Origin: an archaeon
Lineage (GTDB): Archaea > Micrarchaeota > Micrarchaeia > Norongarragalinales > SBBD01
Assembly: GCA_005239845.1 (NCBI GenBank)
Contig: SBBD01000169.1
Coordinates: 1 to 9,336, forward strand
Direction: 5' to 3'
Length of the DNA: 9,336 bases
The position numbers and the translations under genes are program-made. Within the stretch, counting starts at the first letter, position 1, and every line of letters begins with the position of its first letter. Of the stretch, positions 1 to 7,804 are shown one piece after another. Under the pieces are notes generated by a model. The model was not told the DNA's origin. It saw nothing but the letters and a program-made list of their open reading frames with translations, and searched no databases.

Positions 1-758
1 CGCCCACGAACGACCATTTGATGGAGCTCTTGGTGCTCTTGGACGCCTTGCACCGCGCGTCCGCTAGCCGCATCAACGCCGTCATTCCCTACTTTGGCTA
101 TGCAAGACAGGACCGCAAGGCCCATCCGCGGCAACCCATTTCGGCCAAGCTCGTTGCGAACCTGATTTCCACGGCTGGAGCGAACCGCGTGCTCGCCATC
201 GACTTTCACAGCGACCAAATCCAAGGGTTTTTCGACATCCAAGTGGACAACCTCACGGCCATCAACCTGTTGGCGGACGACTTCAAGCAGCGGCACAAGG
301 GAAACATTGTCGTCGTGGCTCCGGACGTGGGAGGCGTGGTGCGCGCCCGGCGTTTTGCAAAGCGCTTGAACGCCCCGCTTGCCATCATCGAAAAGCGCCG
401 CTTGAAGCCCAACCAGTCCGAAGTCATGAACGTGATCGGGGAAGTGAAGGGCAGGCAGGCCGTGCTGGTGGACGACATGATCGACACGGGAGGAACGCTC
501 GTGCAGGCCGCGGAGGCCTTGAAAAAGGAAGGCGCGAGCGACGTCTATGCCGCTGCAACGCACGGCGTGTTTTCCGAGAACGCGCTCCAGCGCTTGCAAG
601 CCTCTCCATTGAAGGAAATCCTGGTGACGGACACCATCCCGTTGAAGGGCAAGGCGAAGGGCGTGAAGAAGTTGAGACACGTCTCCGTCGCAAACCTCCT
701 CGCAGAAGCCATCAAGCGCACGCACGAGGACGAGAGCGTCAGCGTCCTGTTCCACTAG
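1..758 (+). CDS. prs: Ribose-phosphate pyrophosphokinase (PRPP synthetase), 5' end outside window
   Basis: Makes PRPP from ribose 5-phosphate and ATP in the cytoplasm, feeding purine, pyrimidine, histidine and NAD synthesis. The reading frame is open from base 3 and already reads PTNDHLMELL, which matches E. coli Prs from about residue 62, so roughly 60 N-terminal residues lie off the left edge; 251 residues are visible. The TTG at 18 and ATG at 21 are internal codons, not starts. Visible family motifs: YFGYARQDRK (ATP-binding side), DFHSDQIQGFF with the catalytic-region His at 207-209, DVGGVVRAR, the flexible-loop KRR, and the PRPP loop VDDMIDTGGT at about 468-497. The C-terminus (DESVSVLFH) is like bacterial class I enzymes, giving a projected full length near 312. 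It ends 84 bases before the convergent surface-protein gene. Assignment is near certain; the bacterial-like class is inferred from resemblance only. Confidence 0.97.
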   Translation, partial: PTNDHLMELLVLLDALHRASASRINAVIPYFGYARQDRKAHPRQPISAKLVANLISTAGANRVLAIDFHSDQIQGFFDIQVDNLTAINLLADDFKQRHKGNIVVVAPDVGGVVRARRFAKRLNAPLAIIEKRRLKPNQSEVMNVIGEVKGRQAVLVDDMIDTGGTLVQAAEALKKEGASDVYAAATHGVFSENALQRLQASPLKEILVTDTIPLKGKAKGVKKLRHVSVANLLAEAIKRTHEDESVSVLFH

Positions 759-842
759 TTATTCCTAAAACAAAATGCGCTGCCCCCCTTCTTCCTATTC
801 CCCATTTTTTCGAAAACAAACTCGAAAACGGCCCGTATTAGT
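759..842. terminator. Convergent intergenic region, likely bidirectional T-rich termination
   Basis: This gap lies between the stop codons of prs (+) and the surface protein (-). On the + strand it has a T6 run at 805-810, and a T7 run at 851-857 follows just inside the opposing gene. On the - strand it has T-rich stretches, including two direct copies of TCGAAAAC (+ strand) at 810-817 and 822-829, which read as GTTTTCGA on the other strand. Archaeal transcription commonly ends at T-tracts without a hairpin. I see no strong stem-loop. The terminator role is inferred from context. Confidence 0.5.
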
Positions 843-3515
843 TTAGCCTGTTTTTTTCCGTCGTATTCGTAAGAGGACGATAACCGTAAGGAGCACGAGG
901 GGAAGTAGGAGCCAGTTGAAGTCGGGAACGCTGGCGCTGGCCGCCGTGTTCACGCGCGTGATGCGGCACGTGGCACTCCCCAAGCGCGGGTGCGACACGG
1001 TCACTTCATGGTCTTTGGCCACGCTACTTTCCAACTCATAAACAAAGAGGTGGTTGGTCTGCTGCAGGAGCCGGACCGTCCCTCCCGAAAACGTGATTTC
1101 GTTGGAGCTGCAAGCGACTCCTCCTTCCAGGCACTGCACGCTAACCTGCGTTACATCCGTATAGGACAAGCGGGGGCAGTCGAACAATACGGTGCTTCCG
1201 CCGCCGGGCTCGGGGGTCGGGGAAACGTAGGGCGTCGGCGAAGGATAACTGATTTCGCTGGAAGCCAGGAAAATCGCGGTGGCATTCGCGGTGTCGATGA
1301 GGGAAACGGGGGCGTCATTATCTTCAACCTGCAAGGCGTACGTGCGGTTTCCTACCGTGGAACACCAAATGCGTAGCGTGGGACGATTGCGGCCCCAAAC
1401 GACGTCTTCCACACAATCCTGCAAGGACGTACGGTTGAACCACTGGTAAGTAAGAGGGCCTCCATCCGCGTCGTAGGAGCCGCTGGTGAGCACCAGTGTC
1501 TGCCCTTGGAAGCCCGTGGCGTTGTTGGCAATGGCCACAGGGCCCAGATTAGAAATAGAGCCGCCTGGCAAACACGTGCACCCATACGTACACACAGCCT
1601 CTGGCCCGTAGATTCCCTCGCAGAACGAGTTCTCTTCACACGTGGCGCCGCATTGGTTCTGGATGCAGTATTCCGTATACGCCGGCGGCAAACACGAACA
1701 GGTATAGGGCGCCGTGTCGCACGTGCCGGAGGAAGGACCGCCCAAGGGCGGGTTGTAGTCCCTCCACGTCCTGCCTTGGCACTGGTCTGGGTACTGATTC
1801 GCGCAGTCCGAGTCGAGAGCGCATTTCGGGAAGGACCAGACGCCGCCGCAGTTGGCGCTCTTGGAAGCAGTACACGCATAGGGAACAGCCGTGTCCAGCA
1901 CGCACGCGCAGGTGGCCGGGTCTACTGTATACGTGCGGGACTCGAGCGTGGAACCGTTGCAGAAGCTCGGGTTGTTCAAGCTGGAGCACTCCGCCGTCGT
2001 GTTGCAGGAGCCGTATTCGATCGTCAGGTTATCGAGCACGGGCGTGACTTGGTTGTTGGTGGAAAACAGGTCGGCGTCCCACCTTAGGAAGCCTTGCAGC
2101 TGCGTCGGAAAGGCCTTGCGCGTGCCGTTGGAAGGCCACGGAAGCAGCGTGGCTTGATCGTTCGATAAATAGTAGTCGATGCGCGTGGAGGGTGGTGTGT
2201 CGTTCGTTACGTTCAGCGTGGCCCAGCCCACCCACGTGGTGGCAGGAGTGACGTTATTTGAAAGGGCGATGTGATTGTACTCGATTCTGTAGCGGGGCAC
2301 GGCGGAAAAGTTGAAGACGGCCAGTCGGTCGGGAATGCTGTAGGGATCGTCGAAGCCGGCAAACATCACTTGCGGGTCATAGGCGTAGAAGGCACGCCAG
2401 CGCAGCGTTGCCGTCGTGTAGAATCGCAAGTCTCCATAATATCGAAGACTGGCGGCATTGGAGACGTTGAAGACGGTTACCGTCGCTGGATTCGACCACC
2501 CGTCGGAGTTCTGGTTGGGGCGGAAAAAGAAAGTGCCCGAGGGGAGCACTTGAAGCAAGGAGAGGAAGTTGTTGGAATAGTTGCCGGAGACGCTGCACGT
2601 GATGTTGGAGAGCTTGGTAATCGAGGAAGGGTTCGCGGCATCGAAGGAAGCGAACGACGTGTTTCCAATAACGAAGGCCGTCGTGCCCACGACCTGCAGG
2701 CTCAAGCCTTCAAACCCCAGGTTTGTTTCTCCCAGCAGGGAAATGTTGGTGACGTTCGTGACGTTGTAGACCTTGAGCTTGCTGTAATTCCCGACGGCGT
2801 ACAAGCGGTTGTTGCTGACGTTGATGTCGGTGACGCAGTCTCCTGAAGAGACGGTGAGCGTGGCGTTCAACACCGGGGTTTGGGGTTTGGTAATGTTGTA
2901 GACGTGGACGAGGCCGCTCGCGGCGCCTCCCCCGCACGTGGACAAGTAGAGGTAGTTCCCGCTGATGCGGAGCTTGGTGGCATCGGCGGTGGACACGTAC
3001 AAATAGGAAGTGAAGTTGAGGCGGGGAGGGTCGCCGAAGAAATAGGAGCTGCACGAGTTGCCCGGCTTTCGGAACGAGGTGTCCGTAGTGACGTTTAACG
3101 CGTTCAAATACGTGTTCACGTCGTCCACTTCTTTTGCTGCCAAGTAGAGGAAGTTGGAAGCATACGCCGCAGCCCCGGGGGAGTGCTGGTGGGGGCCGGG
3201 CGCGCAATTGTAGGTCGTGCTGATGAGCGTGGGCATGTAGGGGTTGACGGTATTGTAGAGATCGAGGCCGTCGGTGTTCCAGCCGTACAAACGGTTTTTT
3301 GCGGGATCAGCGGCAAACGCAAGGGGGAATACGCCAGTAATAGACCAGTTACTGACGTTGGAATCGATAGTCAAAGAAACGTTGCCCGTGCACGTGTCCC
3401 ACCGGGCGCTCGTGCTAGGGCTCTTGTAGGTGTCCGTGTAGAAGTCTTCCGAATAAACGACGGCAGAAGCCCAGCCGAGAAGGGAGGCAAAGCAAACCAA
3501 CGCAAGCCAGCGCAT
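843..3515 (-). CDS. Large secreted, membrane-anchored modular surface glycoprotein
   Basis: 890 residues; function unknown, probably displayed on the cell surface. A signal peptide (1-18, cleavage likely after ASA) opens the protein. Residues about 60-360 carry LVIVD-like propeller repeats (for example ISGNYLYLSTC, VSNNRLYAVGN, each followed by VYN or FDA strands). About 405-501 resembles a beta-sandwich segment ending TPVLDNLTIEY. Residues 504-648 contain 20 Cys in three C-x5-C units. About 657-750 is PKD-like (SYDADGGPLTYQW, YALQVEDND). A Pro/Ser/Thr linker (756-771) and a small Cys-containing domain precede a tail with VPDF (863-866), a TM helix (about 867-883) and RIRRKK. I count about 28 N-x-S/T sequons, which fits N-glycosylation. 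The ATG at 3515 is favoured because the signal peptide begins there and a TATA box lies about 26 bases upstream. No enzymatic motif is visible; adhesin or cell-wall component are possibilities only. Confidence 0.9.
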   Translation of the reverse strand: MRWLALVCFASLLGWASAVVYSEDFYTDTYKSPSTSARWDTCTGNVSLTIDSNVSNWSITGVFPLAFAADPAKNRLYGWNTDGLDLYNTVNPYMPTLISTTYNCAPGPHQHSPGAAAYASNFLYLAAKEVDDVNTYLNALNVTTDTSFRKPGNSCSSYFFGDPPRLNFTSYLYVSTADATKLRISGNYLYLSTCGGGAASGLVHVYNITKPQTPVLNATLTVSSGDCVTDINVSNNRLYAVGNYSKLKVYNVTNVTNISLLGETNLGFEGLSLQVVGTTAFVIGNTSFASFDAANPSSITKLSNITCSVSGNYSNNFLSLLQVLPSGTFFFRPNQNSDGWSNPATVTVFNVSNAASLRYYGDLRFYTTATLRWRAFYAYDPQVMFAGFDDPYSIPDRLAVFNFSAVPRYRIEYNHIALSNNVTPATTWVGWATLNVTNDTPPSTRIDYYLSNDQATLLPWPSNGTRKAFPTQLQGFLRWDADLFSTNNQVTPVLDNLTIEYGSCNTTAECSSLNNPSFCNGSTLESRTYTVDPATCACVLDTAVPYACTASKSANCGGVWSFPKCALDSDCANQYPDQCQGRTWRDYNPPLGGPSSGTCDTAPYTCSCLPPAYTEYCIQNQCGATCEENSFCEGIYGPEAVCTYGCTCLPGGSISNLGPVAIANNATGFQGQTLVLTSGSYDADGGPLTYQWFNRTSLQDCVEDVVWGRNRPTLRIWCSTVGNRTYALQVEDNDAPVSLIDTANATAIFLASSEISYPSPTPYVSPTPEPGGGSTVLFDCPRLSYTDVTQVSVQCLEGGVACSSNEITFSGGTVRLLQQTNHLFVYELESSVAKDHEVTVSHPRLGSATCRITRVNTAASASVPDFNWLLLPLVLLTVIVLLRIRRKKTG

Positions 3516-3536
3516 GAGCTACTTCACGCACCCGGC

Positions 3537-3546
3537 TATATAAAAT
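3537..3546 (-). promoter_or_regulatory. TATA box of the surface-protein gene, predicted leaderless transcript
   Basis: On the - strand this reads ATTTTATATA, close to the archaeal TTTATATA consensus. Its centre is about 26 bases from the A of the start codon at 3515, the usual TATA-to-start-site distance, so the transcript should begin at or within a base or two of the ATG. No GGAGG or GGTGA precedes the ATG, which agrees with a leaderless mRNA. Confidence 0.7.
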
Positions 3547-3716
3547 AATTCGGTTTCTGGCCATTCCGTTCCATTTCGGGAATCGCCGGCTATTTCGAGG
3601 AATTCTATCTCTTCTCCTTCCCATAAAAACGAATAAAAAACTTTGTTTGCATAATAAAACACTGTTTAAAACGAACGGATTCCTATATTGGAAAGGAAGG
3701 CCGGAGCGCAGAAAGC

Positions 3717-3721
3717 GGAGG
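3717..3721 (+). promoter_or_regulatory. Shine-Dalgarno GGAGG that favours the start at 3731
   Basis: GGAGG ends at 3721. It leaves nine bases to the ATG at 3731 but abuts the in-frame ATG at 3722 with no spacer. It therefore favours 3731 over 3722 and over the TTG at 3647. Confidence 0.5.
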
Positions 3722-3730
3722 ATGACCTGC

Positions 3731-4126
3731 ATGGAGAGGGAACGCCAAATTATCTTGAGGAGCGAGGAAAAGCCTAGAAGACGGGAGAAGGAGGAGGAGC
3801 TGGCGTGGCTGTGCCGGTGCTTCGGCTTCGAGGACGGGGACTTGGGGCAACGGTTTCTTCTGGAGATATTGAAGGCGGAGCAGAAAGAGAAGGGGATGCG
3901 CAGTCTCGCCTTAAGTTCCAAGATGCACGTGACGAGGGGAGGAGCCGTGTACCACTTAAATCGCTTAATGGAGAGCGGGCTCGTCGTGAGGAAGGGAAGG
4001 GAGTACGAGTTGCGGGCTCCTAATCTGGAGGAGACGCTGGAGGAAATCGAGGAGGACCTGCTGCGCATGATGAAACGCATGCGCGGGATTGCCAAAGAGC
4101 TGGACGAGGAGTTGGGATTAAAGTAA
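3731..4126 (+). CDS. Winged helix-turn-helix transcriptional regulator, candidate stress-operon regulator
   Basis: 131 residues from the chosen ATG. A charged N-terminus (1-24) precedes an ArsR-like winged-helix domain at about 38-96. Its recognition helix region is TRGGAVYHLNRLMESG (68-83) and the beta wing LVVRKGREYELR (84-95). Residues 98-131 form a Glu/Arg-rich amphipathic helix, probably a dimerising coiled coil. No ligand or metal-binding set is obvious; Cys28 and Cys30 form a lone CxC pair. The gene is first in line before grpE and dnaK (124-base gap), the position hrcA holds in many Firmicutes, and archaeal heat-shock regulators such as Phr and HSR1 are also winged-helix proteins. I infer that it controls its own operon, possibly through the nearby repeats. 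An upstream in-frame extension to 3647 (TTG) exists but is Arg/Lys-rich, lacks a suitable ribosome site and contains the likely promoter. The DNA-binding assignment is firm; the target is inferred. Confidence 0.85.
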   Translation: MERERQIILRSEEKPRRREKEEELAWLCRCFGFEDGDLGQRFLLEILKAEQKEKGMRSLALSSKMHVTRGGAVYHLNRLMESGLVVRKGREYELRAPNLEETLEEIEEDLLRMMKRMRGIAKELDEELGLK

Positions 4127-4158
4127 CAGGGAGAATCATTAAAGTAATACGGAGAATC
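4117..4158 (+). repeat. Two-copy 21-bp tandem repeat spanning the regulator stop codon
   Basis: Copy 1 is 4117-4137 and copy 2 is 4138-4158. Both begin ATTAAAGTAA and end GGAGAATC; they differ at only two of 21 positions (C/T and G/C in the middle). The regulator's stop codon TAA (4124-4126) lies inside copy 1. A 21-bp period is two turns of B-DNA, so a protein bound to both copies would sit on one face. It may be an operator for grpE-dnaK or a simple slippage duplication. Confidence 0.85.
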
Positions 4159-4203
4159 CCGCTCTTGAAACAGTCAGGCAAGGAAAAACGGGAAACGAAT
4201 GGC

Positions 4204-4223
4204 TCCGGTGCCAAGGAACCGGA
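4204..4223 (+). repeat. Perfect 6-bp inverted repeat ahead of grpE
   Basis: TCCGGT (4204-4209) and ACCGGA (4218-4223) are perfectly complementary across an 8-base spacer. They lie 27 bases before the grpE start codon. In RNA this would be a small hairpin in the leader; in DNA it could be a dimer-binding site. No T-tract follows, so it is not a convincing terminator. Confidence 0.5.
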
Positions 4224-4250
4224 CGAGGAGCTGAAAAAAGGGGGAACGAC

Positions 4251-4916
4251 ATGGAAGCCGAAAAAGCGCCGACGGAACAAGCACCATCATCCGGGGCAGA
4301 AGAGGAGGGAGAAGGAAAAGGGCATGCCGAGAAGGAAGAAGCTGCGGAAAAAGAAAAAGCGCAAGAACCGGAAGAAGCAACGGGAAAGAGCAACCCCCCT
4401 GAAGAACGGTGGAAAGCCGCGCAAAAGCAGGCGGAAGAGTACGGGACGCGGCTGAAATACCTGGCGGCCGAGTTCGACAACTACAAAAAACACGTGGAAA
4501 AGCAGAAGAGGGAATGGATGGACCTCGGGGAAGCGAAACTGATGAACGACCTGCTGCAGACGGTGGACGAGCTGGAGAAGGCGGTGGAAACGCTGAAAAG
4601 GGAGGAAAAAAATGCGGAGTCCCTGCACGGTCTTCTGATGACGGAAAAGAATCTGCACCGCATCCTTCGCGCGCATGGGCTGAAGGAAATCGGCACGCAG
4701 GGGAAATTCGATGCGAATATGCAAGAAGCCGTTGGGTTCGAGGAGGTGGCAGCGGAAGAAAAGGCCGGCGCCGTAGTAAAAGTGGAGCGGAAGGGGTATT
4801 GGTTCAAGGATAAAGTGCTGCGGCACGCTCGAGTCGTTGTAGGAAAATATGTGCGGCAAGAAAAACAAGAAACAAGGGCAACTGAAAAAAAAGAGGAGGA
4901 GGCAAAAAGCAAGTAA
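4251..4916 (+). CDS. grpE: GrpE, nucleotide exchange factor of DnaK
   Basis: Opens the DnaK nucleotide-binding cleft to release ADP, resetting the chaperone cycle in the cytoplasm; works as a dimer. 221 residues. Residues 1-50 are an acidic, Glu/Ala/Lys-rich and probably disordered tail. About 52-125 form the long dimerising coiled coil ([26 protein letters not shown]). The C-terminal beta domain follows, with the family signature [19 protein letters not shown] then [20 protein letters not shown] and ARVVVGK. The usual FDPxxHEAV reads FDANMQEAV here, so the His is Gln. A Lys/Glu-rich tail ends the protein. The ATG at 4251 has a G-rich AGGGGGA about five bases upstream. It sits 25 bases before dnaK in the same direction, so co-expression is expected. 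The coding strand is strikingly purine-rich at the 5' end, which creates spurious basic reading frames. Confidence 0.97.
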   Translation: MEAEKAPTEQAPSSGAEEEGEGKGHAEKEEAAEKEKAQEPEEATGKSNPPEERWKAAQKQAEEYGTRLKYLAAEFDNYKKHVEKQKREWMDLGEAKLMNDLLQTVDELEKAVETLKREEKNAESLHGLLMTEKNLHRILRAHGLKEIGTQGKFDANMQEAVGFEEVAAEEKAGAVVKVERKGYWFKDKVLRHARVVVGKYVRQEKQETRATEKKEEEAKSK

Positions 4917-4923
4917 TACTTTT

Positions 4924-4933
4924 GGAAAGGTGA
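4924..4933 (+). promoter_or_regulatory. Shine-Dalgarno AAAGGTGA that sets the dnaK start
   Basis: GGAAAGGTGA lies between the grpE stop and the ATG at 4942, eight bases from it. It contains the GGTGA core expected to pair with archaeal 16S rRNA. It supports 4942 as the start rather than the in-frame ATG at 4849, which is inside grpE. Confidence 0.8.
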
Positions 4934-4941
4934 AACACACT

Positions 4942-6849
<1,908 letters not shown>

Positions 6850-6880
6850 ACAAACCGAAACGAAAGTCCGGCTATTTTTT
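6850..6880. terminator. Tight convergent 3' junction of dnaK and the membrane-module operon
   Basis: Only 22 bases separate the two stop codons. On the + strand a T6 run (6875-6880), just inside the opposing gene, can end the dnaK transcript. On the - strand the sequence past 6872 and into the dnaK 3' end is T-rich (TTTCGTTTCGGTTTG and TTTTTC). Overlapping 3' ends are likely. There is no hairpin. Confidence 0.45.
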
Positions 6881-7549
6881 GGCGCGCTCCGCTAAGACGC
6901 GTTTGACTTTTTCGTAGGCGAACTGTTTTTGCTCGTAAAGCTTCGCATACGCATCCGCATCCAACTCGCGTTTCATGAACCGGATCTGAAGGGCCTGCAT
7001 TTCTTCCTTCAAGCGCTTCTCCTCCTCTTCCAAATCCCGGGTTTCCCGCGCTCGTTGCGTGAACTTGCGGTACGCGAAGTAAAGCAAGAACCCTGCCACG
7101 ATGGCGGTCAAGACGGCGAACGCAAAATAGACGAGTTCGGTTTGCGTCGTTTCTTGTTCTTCTACGGTCAGCACGCGCACAGCCTTGCCGGGAACCACTT
7201 CCAGGACGTAAGACCCCTTTCCTGCCGGAGAAGCCAACTGCAGGCGGTAGGGGCTCTTGAGGGGAGGGGAAAAATAACAGAAAAACTCCAGTTCCAGGTA
7301 GACGCCGCAGAGGCAAGGCGACGGGCCTTGACAGGCCACGCCCACGATGGGCTTGGAAACCGTGCCCTGCAGCTGCAGGGTTTGACCCGTTTCCGCGACC
7401 CCCCAAGAGTAGGTGAGCGAAACAAGCTCCAGGTATTGCGTCGCGTTTTCGAAGGGCAGGGACGGGTTGAAACCCTCGCCGGGAACCGCGCGAACCAGGG
7501 AAACCAAAAGCAGGCCAACGAAAAGAAGCCGCGTCCATCGTCCATTCAT
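6872..7549 (-). CDS. Signal-anchored membrane protein with small exported domain and cytoplasmic coiled coil
   Basis: 225 residues; family not recognised. An N-terminal signal peptide (about 1-21, ending LVRA) exports residues about 22-137. This exported domain is beta-rich (strands such as YLELVSLTYSW, TLQLQGTVS, YVLEVVPGKAVRVLTVEE) and has four Cys at 73, 79, 81 and 91, enough for two disulfides. A TM helix (about 138-160) is followed by RKFTQRAR and a cytoplasmic Glu/Lys-rich coiled coil (165-222). The end, IRFMKRELDADAYAKLYEQK, resembles a SHOCT-like short oligomerisation motif. The topology is therefore outside domain, one TM, inside helix. The ATG at 7549 overlaps the stop of the upstream 65-residue gene (ATGA), implying translational coupling and a joint job. 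A sensor or scaffold role is conceivable but not shown. That it is a real gene is well supported by topology and overlap. Confidence 0.85.
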   Translation of the reverse strand: MNGRWTRLLFVGLLLVSLVRAVPGEGFNPSLPFENATQYLELVSLTYSWGVAETGQTLQLQGTVSKPIVGVACQGPSPCLCGVYLELEFFCYFSPPLKSPYRLQLASPAGKGSYVLEVVPGKAVRVLTVEEQETTQTELVYFAFAVLTAIVAGFLLYFAYRKFTQRARETRDLEEEEKRLKEEMQALQIRFMKRELDADAYAKLYEQKQFAYEKVKRVLAERAKK

Positions 7550-7743
7550 CGCGTCAACGCCTGTTTTTCCTTTTCCAACAAGGTAAGCTCTCGCGCGCCC
7601 ACAGTTTGGCGGCGGCGCTGTTTTTTAGGTTTTTTCCTAAGCTGCCAACGGTATATCGCATAAACCAAAATAAGGATGCCGGCAAGCACGAGGAGGATGA
7701 AGACCAGCAGTTCAAAGGCGTTCAGAAAGGAAGCGGCGGCCAT
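7546..7743 (-). CDS. Small single-TM membrane protein coupled to the downstream gene
   Basis: 65 residues; family not recognised. A TM helix spans about 10-31 (FELLVFILLVLAGILILVYA). A strongly basic stretch RKKPKKQRRR follows and should lie in the cytoplasm, giving N-out/C-in topology. The last 20 residues (ARELTLLEKEKQALTR) look like a short amphipathic helix. Its TGA stop overlaps the ATG of the 225-residue gene by the four-base ATGA. It is the first gene of a two-gene operon with its own TATA-like box about 30 bases upstream of the ATG and no ribosome site, so a nearly leaderless message is likely. The two products both have one TM and a cytoplasmic helix and may pair in the membrane. No homology claim is made. 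Confidence 0.75.
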   Translation of the reverse strand: MAAASFLNAFELLVFILLVLAGILILVYAIYRWQLRKKPKKQRRRQTVGARELTLLEKEKQALTR

Positions 7744-7766
7744 GGCGAAAGCGTTTCAGGAAAACG

Positions 7767-7777
7767 AAATTAAAAAA
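7767..7777 (-). promoter_or_regulatory. TATA-like box and T-tract ahead of the two-gene membrane module
   Basis: On the - strand this reads TTTTTTAATTT. Its core lies about 30 bases before the ATG at 7743, placing the transcript start within a few bases of the start codon. No Shine-Dalgarno is present between them. The T6 run is also 28 bases past the stop of the upstream YbjQ-like gene on the same strand, so the same bases may terminate that transcript. Confidence 0.5.
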
Positions 7778-7804
7778 CAGTGGGTTTCCGGCTGGAGAGG
7801 AAGG

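Larger units (their letters stand above)
3516..3730. promoter_or_regulatory. Divergent promoter region with several short inverted repeats
   Basis: This 215-base gap lies between the surface protein (-) and the winged-helix regulator (+). Besides the TATA box for the - strand gene, it holds AT-rich TATA candidates for the + strand (ATAATAAAAC 3651-3660 and GTTTAAAAC 3664-3672). It also holds three inverted repeats: ATTCCG with CGGGAAT (3563-3583), the palindrome GTTT-A-AAAC (3664-3672), and TTCC-N6-GGAA (3680-3693). The last two lie where a repressor could block the + strand promoter. The operator role is inferred; no match to a CIRCE element is present. Confidence 0.4.

Noticed and set aside
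18..23. TTG/ATG at 18-23 as the start of prs
   Set aside because: The frame is open to the left edge and already encodes the conserved PTNDHLMEL segment, so these are internal codons.
2271..2846. 191-residue and other + strand frames inside the surface-protein gene
   Set aside because: They are antisense to a gene with coherent domains, a signal peptide and a TM anchor; no promoter or ribosome site supports them.
3647..3730. Longer winged-helix protein from TTG 3647
   Set aside because: The extra residues are not domain-like, there is no ribosome site, and the stretch probably contains the promoter.
4117..4158. CRISPR-like interpretation of the tandem repeat
   Set aside because: Only two directly abutting copies with no spacers and no cas genes.
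3516..4250. CIRCE operator (TTAGCACTC-N9-GAGTGCTAA) for grpE-dnaK
   Set aside because: No matching half-sites are present in either intergenic region.
4165..4455. Lys/Arg-rich 96-residue reading frame crossing the start of grpE
   Set aside because: It is an artefact of purine-rich coding sequence of grpE read in another frame; low-complexity product, no conserved pattern.
4849..4941. Extended DnaK N-terminus from the ATG at 4849
   Set aside because: It overlaps grpE, is Lys/Arg-rich and unlike any Hsp70, while ATG 4942 has a good GGTGA site and begins the conserved domain.
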